54,805 bases of DNA from Duganella phyllosphaerae (GTDB lineage Bacteria; Pseudomonadota; Gammaproteobacteria; Burkholderiales; Burkholderiaceae_D), in contig NZ_LROM01000115.1 of NCBI RefSeq assembly GCF_001758785.1, positions 1 through 54,805 of the forward strand, read 5' to 3'. Position 1 is the first letter of the stretch. Every line of letters starts with the position of its first letter. Below the pieces are notes generated by a model, which saw nothing but the letters and a program-made list of their open reading frames with translations, ran no database searches and was not told the DNA's origin. This document shows positions 41,775-50,182 of this stretch, in pieces. The translations under genes and the position numbers were made by a program.

Positions 41775-41854
41775 TGGTAGAAGGAAGTGCGGGCAATTCC
41801 GTCCTTCCCCCGCTAAATTCAGCGCCAATTAAGTTTGGCGCCGCCAAGGTGCAC

Positions 41855-42604
41855 CTACAAGGTGCGCTTGATGTTGAGCGGACCATACCCCTGGCACGTG
41901 GGCATCATCTCGATGCGGTTGATATTGATATGCGCGGGCAGGGTGGCAATCCAGTACGCGGTATTGGCGATATCGTCGGCAGTGAGCGGCGTGGTGCCTT
42001 CGTACACCTTGGCTGCGGCCTCGTCGTTGCCCTTCATGCGCACGTTGGAGAACTCGGTGCCGCCGCACAGGCCCGGAGCCAGGTTGGTGGCGCGTACGCC
42101 GGTACCCACCAGGTCGGCGCGCAGGTTCAGCGTGAACTGCTCGACGAACGCCTTGGTTGCGCCATACACATTGCCGCCCGGATAAGGCGTGTCGCCCGCC
42201 ACCGAGCCGATATTGATGACGGTGCCGCTGCCGCGCTTGACCATGTCGGGCAGGATGGCGCGGGTCATGGCGACCAGGCCGCTGACGTTGGTGGCGATCA
42301 TGGTGTCCCAGTCTTCCAGCGACGACTCTTGGGCAGGGGTCGTGCCCAGGGCCAGTCCGGCGTTATTGATCAGCACGTCGATCTGGCGCCAGGCTTCGGG
42401 CAGACCAGCGAGCACGGAGGTGATCGAAGCGCGGTCGGTCACGTCGAGCACGACCGGCAGGGCGGCGTCGCCCAATTCGGCAGCCAGTGCCTGCAAGCGG
42501 TCGGCGCGGCGGCCGGCGATCAGCACTTGGTGGCCGTTTTGCACGAAGATGCGCGCCATGGCGGCGCCGAAGCCGGCAGAGGCGCCAGTGATGAAGACGA
42601 TCAT
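41855..42604 (-). CDS. YdfG-like short-chain dehydrogenase (3-hydroxy acid / malonic semialdehyde reductase type)
   Basis: A protein of 249 residues with AAGGAATC 5 nt before the ATG at 42604. NADP-binding TGASAGFGAAMA (residues 6-17) with the basic GRRADR after the second strand; the NAG motif LINNAGLALG; catalytic Ser in INIGSVAGD, then YxxxK as YGATKAFV. The segment YPGGNVYGATKAFVEQFTLN and the C-terminal HININRIEMMPTCQGYGPLNI match E. coli YdfG, an NADP-dependent 3-hydroxy acid dehydrogenase that also reduces malonic semialdehyde from the Rut pathway. It is transcribed alone, upstream of and in the same direction as the tol operon. Confidence 0.9.
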   Translation of the reverse strand: MIVFITGASAGFGAAMARIFVQNGHQVLIAGRRADRLQALAAELGDAALPVVLDVTDRASITSVLAGLPEAWRQIDVLINNAGLALGTTPAQESSLEDWDTMIATNVSGLVAMTRAILPDMVKRGSGTVINIGSVAGDTPYPGGNVYGATKAFVEQFTLNLRADLVGTGVRATNLAPGLCGGTEFSNVRMKGNDEAAAKVYEGTTPLTADDIANTAYWIATLPAHININRIEMMPTCQGYGPLNIKRTL

Positions 42605-42707
42605 GGTGATTCCTTGGGTGAGTGGGAGGGTGGCAAAATTGTAGCTGAAATGATCAAAGTGGCTTGGTGTACAGCGAAAAAGCTGCCGCAGCCATCGAGC
42701 GGACGAT

Positions 42708-42787
42708 CCGTCATCCTCGCGAACGCGGGGATCCATAGGCCCGTGGTACCGCCAACTCGGCATGGGTCCCCGCGTTCGCGAGGACAA
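42708..42787. repeat. REP-like inverted pair
   Basis: Two palindromic units (42708-42739 and 42761-42787), each a stem near TCGCG/CGCGGGG with the same borders as the units at 903-1012 (CGTCATCC on one side, GGATCCAT or GGGTCCCC on the other). They face opposite directions with about 21 bp between. This fills part of the 455-bp gap 42605-43059; the rest is the glyA leader. Confidence 0.7.
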
Positions 42788-42842
42788 CGCGCCCACAAAT
42801 TTGCTCAAATCTGGCGCATAAATTACAATCCCGGTTCCATTA

Positions 42843-42967
42843 CGTCTCACGTAACTGGCGAAAAGCTGCGATCAGCCCCAAAATGGTGCGCTGTTTTAGC
42901 GGCGAAAGATGGGCATCCATCGGGAAACGTGAGATTTCAACAGCCGTTCGCCTGGGCAGCCCATCGA
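42843..42967 (+). ncRNA. ZTP (pfl) riboswitch in the glyA leader
   Basis: Conserved parts of the pfl/ZTP aptamer are present in order. P1 forms between 42844-42852 (GTCTCACGT) and 42927-42935 (ACGTGAGAT). The joining ACTGGCG follows at 42854-42860, GGGAAA is at 42922-42927 before the closing strand, and the 3' domain GCCGTTCGCCTGGGCA is at 42943-42958. GGCG (42857-42860) can pair with CGCC (42949-42952), the known pseudoknot. ZTP riboswitches sense the folate-shortage alarmone ZTP/AICAR and turn on one-carbon genes such as glyA. The following 42955-42961 can alternatively pair with 42984-42990 (GGCAGCC/GGCTGCC), which would compete with P3 and is the likely expression platform. Confidence 0.92.
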
Positions 42968-43059
42968 TGGAATGCACGAAAGAGGCTGCCTGTCCGCTTT
43001 GGCTTCCCTCATTCGATCCAGCCTGCCAGCAATAACGTCACTCATTATTGGAGTTTTTC

Positions 43060-44307
43060 ATGTTCGCAAAAGATCACACCCTCGCCAACGTTGACCCGGA
43101 ACTGTTCAGCGCCATCCAGAACGAAAACACCCGCCAGCACGACCACATCGAACTGATCGCTTCCGAGAACTACACCTCGCCAGCCGTCATGGAAGCGCAG
43201 GGCTCGCAGCTGACCAATAAGTACGCCGAAGGCTATCCAGGCAAGCGCTACTACGGTGGCTGCGAATACGTGGACGTCGTCGAGCAACTGGCGATCGACC
43301 GCGTCAAGCAGCTGTTCGGCGCGGAAGCGGCCAACGTGCAGCCCAACTCCGGCTCGCAGGCGAACCAGGGCGTGTTCTTTGCCGTCCTCAAACCGGGTGA
43401 CACCATCATGGGCATGTCGCTGGCCGAAGGCGGCCACCTGACCCACGGCATGCCACTCAATATGTCCGGCAAATGGTTCAACGTGGTGTCGTACGGCCTG
43501 ACGGCCGAAGAGGACATCGACTACGAAGCCATGGAAGCGCTGGCCAAGGAACACAAGCCAAAGCTGATCATCGCCGGCGCCTCGGCGTTCTCGAAAAAGA
43601 TCGACTTCGAGCGTTTCGCAGCCGTTGCCAAGGCAGTGGGCGCTTACTTCATGGTCGACATGGCCCACTACGCCGGCCTGATCGCCGCCGGCCTGTACCC
43701 GAACCCGGTGCCGCATGCCGACTTCGTCACCTCGACCACGCACAAATCGCTGCGCGGTCCGCGCGGCGGCATCATCCTGATGAAGGCCGAGCACGAGAAA
43801 ATCATCAACTCGGCCATCTTCCCGGGCATCCAGGGTGGTCCGCTGATGCACGTGATTGCAGGCAAGGCCGTCGCCTTCAAGGAAGCGCTGACGCCTGAAT
43901 TCAAGGCCTATCAGCAACAAGTGGTGATCAACGCCGACGTGCTGGCCAAGACCCTGATCAAGCGCGGCCTGCGTATCGTTTCCGGCGGTACCGAGTCGCA
44001 CGTGATGCTGGTGGACCTGCGTCCGAAGAACCTGACCGGCAAGGAAGCCGAAGCGATCCTGGGCACCGCCCACATCACCACCAACAAGAACGGCATCCCG
44101 AACGACCCGCAAAAGCCGTTCGTGACGTCCGGCATTCGCCTCGGTTCGCCAGCGATGACCACCCGTGGTTTCAAGGAAGCCGAAGCGGAAGAAGTGGGCA
44201 ACCTGATCGCCGACGTGCTGGACAATCCGCACGACGCCGCCACCATCGAGCGCGTCAAAGCTGCTGTTAAAGTGTTGGCCGACAAGTACCCGGTCTACGC
44301 CAAGTAA
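43060..44307 (+). CDS. glyA: Serine hydroxymethyltransferase
   Basis: A PLP enzyme of 415 residues that interconverts serine and glycine, loading methylene onto tetrahydrofolate. The ATG at 43060 follows TTGGAG by 7 nt. Visible family marks: HIELIASENYTSPAVMEAQGS, the substrate-binding YYGGCEYVD, and the PLP lysine in TSTTHKSLRGPRGG (about residue 229). The ZTP riboswitch in its leader ties expression to folate status. It is followed by a perfect 10-bp hairpin and then nrdR. A cytoplasmic tetramer or dimer is expected. Confidence 0.98.
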   Translation: MFAKDHTLANVDPELFSAIQNENTRQHDHIELIASENYTSPAVMEAQGSQLTNKYAEGYPGKRYYGGCEYVDVVEQLAIDRVKQLFGAEAANVQPNSGSQANQGVFFAVLKPGDTIMGMSLAEGGHLTHGMPLNMSGKWFNVVSYGLTAEEDIDYEAMEALAKEHKPKLIIAGASAFSKKIDFERFAAVAKAVGAYFMVDMAHYAGLIAAGLYPNPVPHADFVTSTTHKSLRGPRGGIILMKAEHEKIINSAIFPGIQGGPLMHVIAGKAVAFKEALTPEFKAYQQQVVINADVLAKTLIKRGLRIVSGGTESHVMLVDLRPKNLTGKEAEAILGTAHITTNKNGIPNDPQKPFVTSGIRLGSPAMTTRGFKEAEAEEVGNLIADVLDNPHDAATIERVKAAVKVLADKYPVYAK

Positions 44308-44313
44308 TTCCCT

Positions 44314-44342
44314 GGCGCGCCGGCGGTTACCCCCGGCGCGCC
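44314..44342 (+). other. Perfect 10-bp hairpin between glyA and nrdR
   Basis: GGCGCGCCGG-N9-CCGGCGCGCC, with no T-run after it. It may be a partial terminator or may protect the glyA mRNA 3' end. Confidence 0.6.
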
Positions 44343-44364
44343 GTTACACCATTCAGTGGCTCAT

Positions 44365-44835
44365 ATGAAATGTCCGTTTTGCCAGCATGACGATACCCAG
44401 GTTCTCGATACGCGTGTATCGGAGGAGGGGGACGCCATTCGCCGTCGCCGTCGCTGCACGAAATGTGATAAACGATTTACCACGTACGAGCGCATCGAGC
44501 TGGTGATGCCGGCCGTGGTCAAGAAGAACGGCAGCCGCACCGAATACTCGTCGGACAAGTTGCGCGGCAGCCTGTCGCTGGCCTTGCGCAAGCGCCCCGT
44601 GGCGGCGCCTGCCGTCGATGCGGCGGTCTCGTCCATCAAGGAAAAACTGCTCACCAGCGGCCTGCGCGAAGTCGACACCGGCTACATCGGCGAACTGGTC
44701 ATGCAGGAATTGCAGCGCCTCGATACCGTGGCCTACATCCGCTTTGCGTCCGTCTATAAAAACTTCGAAGACCTGGCCGAGTTCCAGAATGCGATTGCCG
44801 AAGTGGGCGGGGAAAGCAAGCCGCGCAAGGACTGA
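44365..44835 (+). CDS. nrdR: Transcriptional repressor NrdR
   Basis: A protein of 156 residues from ATG 44365 (MKCPFC). The N-terminal zinc ribbon is complete, with Cys pairs CPFC and CTKC and RVSEEGDAIRRRR between them. The ATP-cone follows (about 49-140: VVKKNGSRTEYSSDKLRGSLSLALRKRPV and IRFASVYKNF). NrdR represses ribonucleotide reductase genes when bound to dATP/ATP. It lies 57 bp behind glyA, as is common in Betaproteobacteria. No NrdR box was found in this window. Confidence 0.97.
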   Translation: MKCPFCQHDDTQVLDTRVSEEGDAIRRRRRCTKCDKRFTTYERIELVMPAVVKKNGSRTEYSSDKLRGSLSLALRKRPVAAPAVDAAVSSIKEKLLTSGLREVDTGYIGELVMQELQRLDTVAYIRFASVYKNFEDLAEFQNAIAEVGGESKPRKD

Positions 44836-44851
44836 GCGGACCCGGAGTCTC

Positions 44852-45568
44852 TCAGTCGCCGCCGCCGCCGCCGCAACCGCCGCCGCCGCAACCCCCACCG
44901 CTGTCGCTGTCACCGCTGCTGTCCCCGATGCCGTCGCTGCCGTTGCTGGCCCCGCTGGTGCCGCCAGAATCGCTGCCGCCCAGGTGGGCGCCGCAATAGG
45001 TATCGCCTCCGCCAGCACCGCCTTGCCCGCCCTTGCGCGCGACGCTGTCGCAGTCGGGCACGTACACGAAGCCGTTCGGGATCGCCAGTTTGCTGTCGAG
45101 CGCAAACAGCAGCGGCAGCCGTGATGGATTGCGTGGGTCGATATTTTCCTCGGCACACGCGAGACGCCAGCTGCGCCGGATGCCGTCGTTGCCCCGATGG
45201 CGCTGGTCGAGCGCGATGGCCGGGGTGTGGTGCAGGAGGCCGCCAAAAGCCTTGTGGCAAAACTTCTCGTAAGCGCGGGTGTACAGGATGAATTCGTGCC
45301 ACAAGTCGTCAACGACCTGCGACGGCATCGAAACAAATTGCCTGCGACTTTTAAGGTGCACCAGGAAGAACTGGCGCAAGCCCTGCGCCACCAGGTGGCA
45401 ATCTTTCGGAGTCAGCTGCGGATGATGCACGCGCAGCGCCTCGAACAAGCCATCGGGCAGTAAAAAGGTACGGATGTGGGCCTCGCGCCGGGTGCGTCGC
45501 TGGCGTTGCCAGACCGTGCCGGCACCACACGCAAGGAAAATGATGGCGACGATAAGGAAAAAGCTCAT
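44852..45568 (-). CDS. Glycine-rich domain-containing protein (GRDP-like) with Cys-Gly tail
   Basis: A protein of 238 residues. N-terminal hydrophobic helix (about 3-20, FFLIVAIIFLACGAGTVW) anchors it. The middle has the GRDP signature VDDLWHEFILYTRAYEKFCHKAFGGLLHH, found in bacterial and plant glycine-rich-domain proteins. The C-terminus (last about 65 residues) is Gly/Ser/Asp-rich and ends GGGCGGGGCGGGGGD, with single cysteines framed by glycine runs. This tail resembles those of several bacterial membrane proteins of unknown role. It is transcribed towards nrdR (convergent). Function unknown. Confidence 0.8.
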   Translation of the reverse strand: MSFFLIVAIIFLACGAGTVWQRQRRTRREAHIRTFLLPDGLFEALRVHHPQLTPKDCHLVAQGLRQFFLVHLKSRRQFVSMPSQVVDDLWHEFILYTRAYEKFCHKAFGGLLHHTPAIALDQRHRGNDGIRRSWRLACAEENIDPRNPSRLPLLFALDSKLAIPNGFVYVPDCDSVARKGGQGGAGGGDTYCGAHLGGSDSGGTSGASNGSDGIGDSSGDSDSGGGCGGGGCGGGGGD

Positions 45569-45719
45569 GCACGGCCCCCGTGAAGTGATGGCGCATGATT
45601 GCTTAAAAGTTAATCGAATGCAAGCGACTCACATGGAATTGTCGTGTCCGCCAGCTGTTGTCAACCGGCCGGCCACCAGCGCACGCTTGATCCATCGCAG
45701 ATCTCAGCCATAAACCACT

Positions 45720-45746
45720 GCTAACGTCGAGTACTGTCCCGTTAGC
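45720..45746 (+). promoter_or_regulatory. Stem-loop directly before the pilV ribosome site
   Basis: GCTAACG-N13-CGTTAGC abuts the strong GGAGGTG (45747-45753) of pilV. It may set translation of the first gene of the minor-pilin operon or serve as an operator. The gap 45569-45719 shows no gene. Confidence 0.45.
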
Positions 45747-45757
45747 GGAGGTGTGCG

Positions 45758-46345
45758 ATGCACGCGCGCATAAAGTTGTGGTCGGTTGGTGGCTTTACCT
45801 TGCTCGAGGTGCTGATCGCCGTATTCGTGCTGGCGGTGGGCATCGTCGGTGGCGTGTCGATGCAGCTGGCGGCCATGCGCGCGCGGCACCAGAGCAGCTT
45901 GCTGGCGCAGGCGTCCATGCTGGCCACCGGCGTGGCCGAGCGCCTGCGCGCCAACCGGTCGCAGCTGCAATTGCCCGATGGCGCCAATCCCTATCTCTCC
46001 CTCGACTACGACGTGCTCGACCATCCACCGCCAGTGCCGCCGGCCATGCTGTGCTATGCCGACACCTGCGATGCAACCCAACTGGCGTGGTTCGATCTCT
46101 ACGAAATCAAGATCGCGCTGCGCACGCAACTACCCAGCGGCCGGGTGGTGATCTGCCGCGATGCCGGCCTGTGGAGTGGCGGCACCTTGCTGTGGCCCTG
46201 CAGCGGCGGGAGTTCCGCCCCGCTGGTGATCAAGGTGGGCTGGCGCGGCAAGCGTGCGGACGGCACGCCGCAAGTCGATAGCGCCGGCCAGCCTGTACCC
46301 GGCGTGGCGCTGCCGGTCGGAGCACTGCCGGTCGGAGCACTGTGA
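45758..46345 (+). CDS. pilV: Type IV pilus minor pilin PilV
   Basis: A protein of 195 residues with GGAGGTG before the ATG. Prepilin leader MHARIKLWSVGG cleaved before FTLLEVLIAVFVLAVGIVG, the class III signal and N-terminal helix of type IV pilins (Glu5 present). The soluble part has cysteines that may form disulfides (LCYADTCDAT). The C-terminal end reads ALPVGALPVGAL, an in-frame duplication of 15 bp. First gene of a minor-pilin operon; minor pilins prime pilus assembly and adhesion. Its stop overlaps a possible pilW start. Confidence 0.93.
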   Translation: MHARIKLWSVGGFTLLEVLIAVFVLAVGIVGGVSMQLAAMRARHQSSLLAQASMLATGVAERLRANRSQLQLPDGANPYLSLDYDVLDHPPPVPPAMLCYADTCDATQLAWFDLYEIKIALRTQLPSGRVVICRDAGLWSGGTLLWPCSGGSSAPLVIKVGWRGKRADGTPQVDSAGQPVPGVALPVGALPVGAL

Positions 46346-46452
46346 TGAAGCCCGTGCGCCAGCAGGGCCGGTATCGGAGCACGGTCACGAAGCCCGCGCG
46401 CCGGCAGGGCCGGTATCGGAGCACGTGCATGAGCCACATGCGCCAGCAGGGC
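46342..46452 (+). repeat. 42-bp tandem repeat at the pilV-pilW junction
   Basis: Three copies with a period of exactly 42 bp (14 codons). The first two are nearly exact and contain GCAGGGCCGGTATCGGAGCAC; the third is partial and carries the genuine prepilin cleavage site. Read in the pilW frame the units are KPVRQQGRYRST, KPARRQGRYRST and SHMRQQGWSLVE. Each complete unit carries GGAG, so the ribosome site is duplicated too. Upstream, within pilV, CTGCCGGTCGGAGCA is repeated twice (15-bp period). Confidence 0.85.
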
Positions 46453-47379
46453 TGGAGCCTGGTCGAGTTGCTGGTTGCTGCCGGCCTGGGCTTGATGTTG
46501 ACGTTGTTGGCCGGCAGCCTGCTGCTGGCATCGGCCAGCAATTATCGCCACCACGCGGAAAGCGCCTGGCTCGACGATGGCGGCCGCTACGCGCTGGACA
46601 TCATGGCGCAGGCCATTCGCCAGGGCGCCTACGTCAACTGGAACAGCACCGCTGCACCTGTCTCCCTCGCCGCCGATGCCCCGGCCGCCATCGGCGGCTG
46701 GGACGCGCACAGCCTCGGCAAGGCTAGCGTCGGCATCGCCACGCCGCTGCCCGCTGTCGCCAATGGCAGCGATGTGCTGGCCGTGCGTTTTGCCGGCCAC
46801 GGCCAGGGGGCCAGCGGTGACGGGTCGAGCGTCAACTGCGGCGGTTTCGGCGTGGCCGCGCCCGTTGATGACGACGCGCTCGGCTGGAGCATTTTCTACG
46901 TGGCGCCCGGCGAGGGCGGTTACGGCGAATTGCGCTGCAAATACCTCGGCAACGGCAACTGGGGTGCGGACGCCATCGTGCGCGGGGTCGAGTCGTTCCA
47001 GGTGCTGTACGGCCTGGACACCGACCAGTCGGCCGATGGCGTACCGAACCGCTACCTGAACGCCACTGCCATCCGCGCGCTGGACGCCACGCTAGTGCCC
47101 GTGGGCGCCACGCCCGCAGCACAACAGCACGACTTGCAGCGGCGCAGCCACTGGAAGCGCGTGTGCACCGTCAAGCTGGCCCTGCTGCTGCATGGCGACG
47201 GCAATACCCGCAGCGACACGCGCGCCATGCAATTCGACCTGTTCGGGCCGGCGTATGCCGATGGTCACAGCCAGGACCAGGGCACGCGCATCATGGAAAC
47301 GCAGATCCCGGAGGCGGACCGATGGCGGGCCCGGCGGCTAGTGCAGCTGACGGTCGCGCTGCGCAACAAGAGCGGGTGA
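46429..47379 (+). CDS. pilW: Type IV pilus minor pilin PilW
   Basis: A protein of 316 residues from the ATG at 46429 (MSHMRQQG), which has CGGAG 9 nt upstream and gives a normal short leader. The leader is cleaved before WSLVELLVAAGLGLMLTLLAGSLLL. A start at 46342, overlapping the pilV stop, would give 345 residues with a 31-residue longer leader made of two extra copies of the RQQG unit; both remain possible. The large soluble domain fits PilW (RYALDIMAQAIRQGAYVNW near the start, typical of the family). It is needed for pilus assembly along with PilV and PilX. Confidence 0.88.
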   Translation: MSHMRQQGWSLVELLVAAGLGLMLTLLAGSLLLASASNYRHHAESAWLDDGGRYALDIMAQAIRQGAYVNWNSTAAPVSLAADAPAAIGGWDAHSLGKASVGIATPLPAVANGSDVLAVRFAGHGQGASGDGSSVNCGGFGVAAPVDDDALGWSIFYVAPGEGGYGELRCKYLGNGNWGADAIVRGVESFQVLYGLDTDQSADGVPNRYLNATAIRALDATLVPVGATPAAQQHDLQRRSHWKRVCTVKLALLLHGDGNTRSDTRAMQFDLFGPAYADGHSQDQGTRIMETQIPEADRWRARRLVQLTVALRNKSG

Positions 47380-47383
47380 TGCC

Positions 47384-47887
47384 ATGGCCACGGTCATGCG
47401 CGCGCAAAGCGGAGTAACGGTGGTGGTGTGCCTGGTCATGATGTTGCTGGTCATGCTGCTGGGCGCGTCGGCGGCACGCCTGGGTTTGCAGGGCGAGCAG
47501 GCTGTGCGCGGTGAGCGCGACCGCGAGATCGCCTTCCAGGCGGCGGAGGATGCCTTGGCAGATGCAGAGCGGGCGATCGACAACGGCAGCGCCATGGTGG
47601 CGCAGGGCAGCTGCGGCGTCGATCCGGCCTGGCAACGCGCCGACCTGGGCGGTGATGACGGCGGCGCCTGCACGGCCGAATACGGCGCGGCCACGGGCGC
47701 TGCGATGATCACCGGCATGGGCTTTTTGCCATTCAAAAAGCCGCGCTACGTGATCGAACGGCTCGAATGCCACCAACCCGGCACCGACGCCGCCGATCCG
47801 CAGAGTTGCTACCGCGTGACGGCGATCGGCTTCGGCCCCAGGCCGGGCGTGGAAGTGGTGTTGCAGAGTGTATTCATACCGAAATGA
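47384..47887 (+). CDS. pilX: Type IV pilus minor pilin PilX
   Basis: A protein of 167 residues. The N-terminus MATVMRAQSGVTVVVCLVMMLLVMLLGASAARLG fits PilX, whose processing site is QSG followed by a hydrophobic run; the usual Glu at +5 is absent, as in several PilX. The segment EIAFQAAEDALADAERAI is the family signature. Two cysteine pairs follow. The ATG lies 5 bp after the pilW stop, with GCGGGTGA as ribosome site. Confidence 0.9.
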   Translation: MATVMRAQSGVTVVVCLVMMLLVMLLGASAARLGLQGEQAVRGERDREIAFQAAEDALADAERAIDNGSAMVAQGSCGVDPAWQRADLGGDDGGACTAEYGAATGAAMITGMGFLPFKKPRYVIERLECHQPGTDAADPQSCYRVTAIGFGPRPGVEVVLQSVFIPK

Positions 47888-47896
47888 GGAGGAGAT

Positions 47897-50182
47897 ATGT
47901 GGACGCGGATGGTTGGCCTGCGCTGGTGCCTGATGGCGTGCGTGATGGCGTGCATGAGCTGGGGCGTGAGCAACGCCGCGCAGTCTGCGCCGCCGCTGTT
48001 GACGATCGCCGCCGGTCCGCTGGCATCGTCGTGTCGGTTTGATGGCACCGGGCAACTCGACGGTCCCGCGCTGGTGCGCACTCCAGCGAAGCCCGACCAG
48101 GCCAGCACCTTGTACCAGGCGGCGATGCAGTCTGCCGACTGGTCCGGCAGCTTCACCCGCTACGCCATGGCGCCCGGAGCTAACGGCTTGACGCAGGCGA
48201 AGCAGGCTGCCTGGGAAGCTGGTGGGCTGCTCACCGGCAGCGCCAGCCGCGCACCATCGCCGCTACCGGACCAGCGCGCGCTCCACACCGCCATCGTCCA
48301 GGCCGATGGCACGCTGGCCATGGTGCCGTTCGCCTGGGACGCATTGTCGCCCGAGCAGCGTGCCCAGCTCGATCCAGATGGCGACGGCAGCGGCCCGCAG
48401 CGCCTGGCGTGGTTGCGCGGAGAGCGCAGCGAGGAAGGCACGCGGTTCCGTACGCGTGGCAGCGTATTGGGCAATTCCGTCCACAGCACGCCGGTGTACG
48501 TGGGCCAGTCTGCACAATCCCAGGCACCGGCGCGGCCGGAGATGCTCTACCTGGGCGCCAACGACGGCATGCTGCACGCCTTCAACGCTGCCGATGGCGC
48601 CGAGCTGTTCGCGTACGTGCCGGCGGCGCTGTTCGGTGTTTTGCACTGGCTTGCCGACAAGGATTATGTCCACCGTGCCTATGTCGACGGTCCAGCCCAG
48701 GCGGGCGACGTGACCATTAATGGCAGCCAGCGGACGGTGCTGATCTCTGGCATGGGCGGCGGTGCGCAAGGCGTGTTTGCGCTCGACGTGACCGACCCCG
48801 CGCGCTTTGCCGAACAGGGCGGCGTGCTGTGGGAATTTACCGACCGCCACGATCCCCACATCGGCAACGTCACCAGCACGCCGCAACTGGCCAAGCTGCG
48901 CGTGGGCGTGCACGGCGGCGCGCCGGTCTATCGCTACTTTGCGGTCGTGGCCAGCGGCGTGAACAACTACGCTGCCGATGGCCACGCCAGTCCGTCCGGC
49001 GACGGCGCCTTGTTCCTGCTGGCGCTCGACAAGCCGCGCCACGCGCCCTGGCGGATCAACGACAATTACTACCGCTTGCGCACGTCGATCGCGGACGCCG
49101 CCTTGCCCAACGCCCTGCACGCGCCGGTGCTGGTCGCCGACCGCGAAGGCGCCATCCGCTACGCCTATGCCGGTGACCTGCAAGGCCATCTGTGGCGCTT
49201 CGACCTGGGCGATGGTGCGCTGTCCGGCCAATTTGACCAATCTGGGCCGCGCGCCAACAGCCCATCGCAGTCGCCATTGTTTATTGCACGCGATGCCAGC
49301 GGCCGGCGCCAGCCCATTGCGCAGCAGCCGCAGGTGGCTTACGCCAACGGTGGGGGCTACCTGCTGCTGTTCGGCACCGGCCAACTGATCGAGCAAGCCG
49401 ACCGCGATGCCACCCGGTTCGCGCCGCAAAGCTATTACGCCATTCGCGACAGCCTGCGCACGCCGCTCGAAGCCGTTGCCGGCCGGCGCCAGCTGACGCG
49501 GCGCACGTTGACCGGCGACCCGCGCGCCGTCCGCCTGGATATCGAAGGCGAAGCGATGACGCCCGACAGCATGGGCTGGTACGTGGACTTGCTGGCCTCG
49601 TCCACCACGGGCGAGCGCAGCCTCGACAGCGGTGTCCTGGTGAACGGTGTGCTGGCCTTCAATACCATGCTGCCGGCCCCAGGGGTCTTGCAACCCGCTC
49701 AGCCGGGCCAGCCGGGCCAACCATCCACGCCGACGGCACCGGGCAATCCGGTCACGCCGCCCAGTCCCGGCGCAGCCTGCGCGCCTGCCCACGGCCGCAC
49801 CTATGTGCTCAACGCTCTGACCGGCCTGGCAGCAGGCCAGAGCGTTACCGCCAGGCTGCCGCCAACGCCGGAAGCGCCGCGTCCCATCGTGGCCGAACGC
49901 ACGACGCGCTACGTGCCCCGGCCGCTGTTGCTGCCGATAGCATCGATCACCCCCACCGCGCCGGCAGAGCCGACCGGCCGTATCAACCTGGCGCAGGACT
50001 TCGCCATTGGCATACCGGGACCGCAGGGCGAACCGGCCCTGGGCACGGTTCACACCAGCAAGCGCGCCGGTCGCCTCAGCTGGCGCGAGGTCGCCAACTG
50101 GCGCCAGTTGCACCAGTTGTACCAGTTGCACCACGCGCAGCGGGCGCAGCAGGCGAAACCGCCGCAACTGGAATCGCAATGA
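47897..50182 (+). CDS. pilY1: Short PilY1-like pilus tip adhesin
   Basis: A protein of 761 residues. Signal peptide to about residue 28 (SNAAQ). Most of it is the PilY1 C-terminal beta-propeller: YLGANDGMLHAFNAADGAEL, GGAQGVFALDVTDP and YAYAGDLQGHLWRFDLG. A calcium-loop-like DPDGDGSG lies near residue 155. Classical PilY1 is over 1100 residues with an N-terminal von Willebrand A domain; that domain is missing here, replaced by about 200 residues without recognisable fold. The C-terminal region after about 580 is Pro-rich and ends in a Gln/His/Leu tail. The position between pilX and pilE supports the name. AGGAGG precedes the start. Confidence 0.9.
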   Translation: MWTRMVGLRWCLMACVMACMSWGVSNAAQSAPPLLTIAAGPLASSCRFDGTGQLDGPALVRTPAKPDQASTLYQAAMQSADWSGSFTRYAMAPGANGLTQAKQAAWEAGGLLTGSASRAPSPLPDQRALHTAIVQADGTLAMVPFAWDALSPEQRAQLDPDGDGSGPQRLAWLRGERSEEGTRFRTRGSVLGNSVHSTPVYVGQSAQSQAPARPEMLYLGANDGMLHAFNAADGAELFAYVPAALFGVLHWLADKDYVHRAYVDGPAQAGDVTINGSQRTVLISGMGGGAQGVFALDVTDPARFAEQGGVLWEFTDRHDPHIGNVTSTPQLAKLRVGVHGGAPVYRYFAVVASGVNNYAADGHASPSGDGALFLLALDKPRHAPWRINDNYYRLRTSIADAALPNALHAPVLVADREGAIRYAYAGDLQGHLWRFDLGDGALSGQFDQSGPRANSPSQSPLFIARDASGRRQPIAQQPQVAYANGGGYLLLFGTGQLIEQADRDATRFAPQSYYAIRDSLRTPLEAVAGRRQLTRRTLTGDPRAVRLDIEGEAMTPDSMGWYVDLLASSTTGERSLDSGVLVNGVLAFNTMLPAPGVLQPAQPGQPGQPSTPTAPGNPVTPPSPGAACAPAHGRTYVLNALTGLAAGQSVTARLPPTPEAPRPIVAERTTRYVPRPLLLPIASITPTAPAEPTGRINLAQDFAIGIPGPQGEPALGTVHTSKRAGRLSWREVANWRQLHQLYQLHHAQRAQQAKPPQLESQ

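Noticed and set aside
42843..43059. Glycine or THF riboswitch before glyA
   Set aside because: The motifs present (ACTGGCG, GGGAAA and GCCTGGGCA in order with pseudoknot pairing) are those of the ZTP class; no tandem glycine aptamer is seen.
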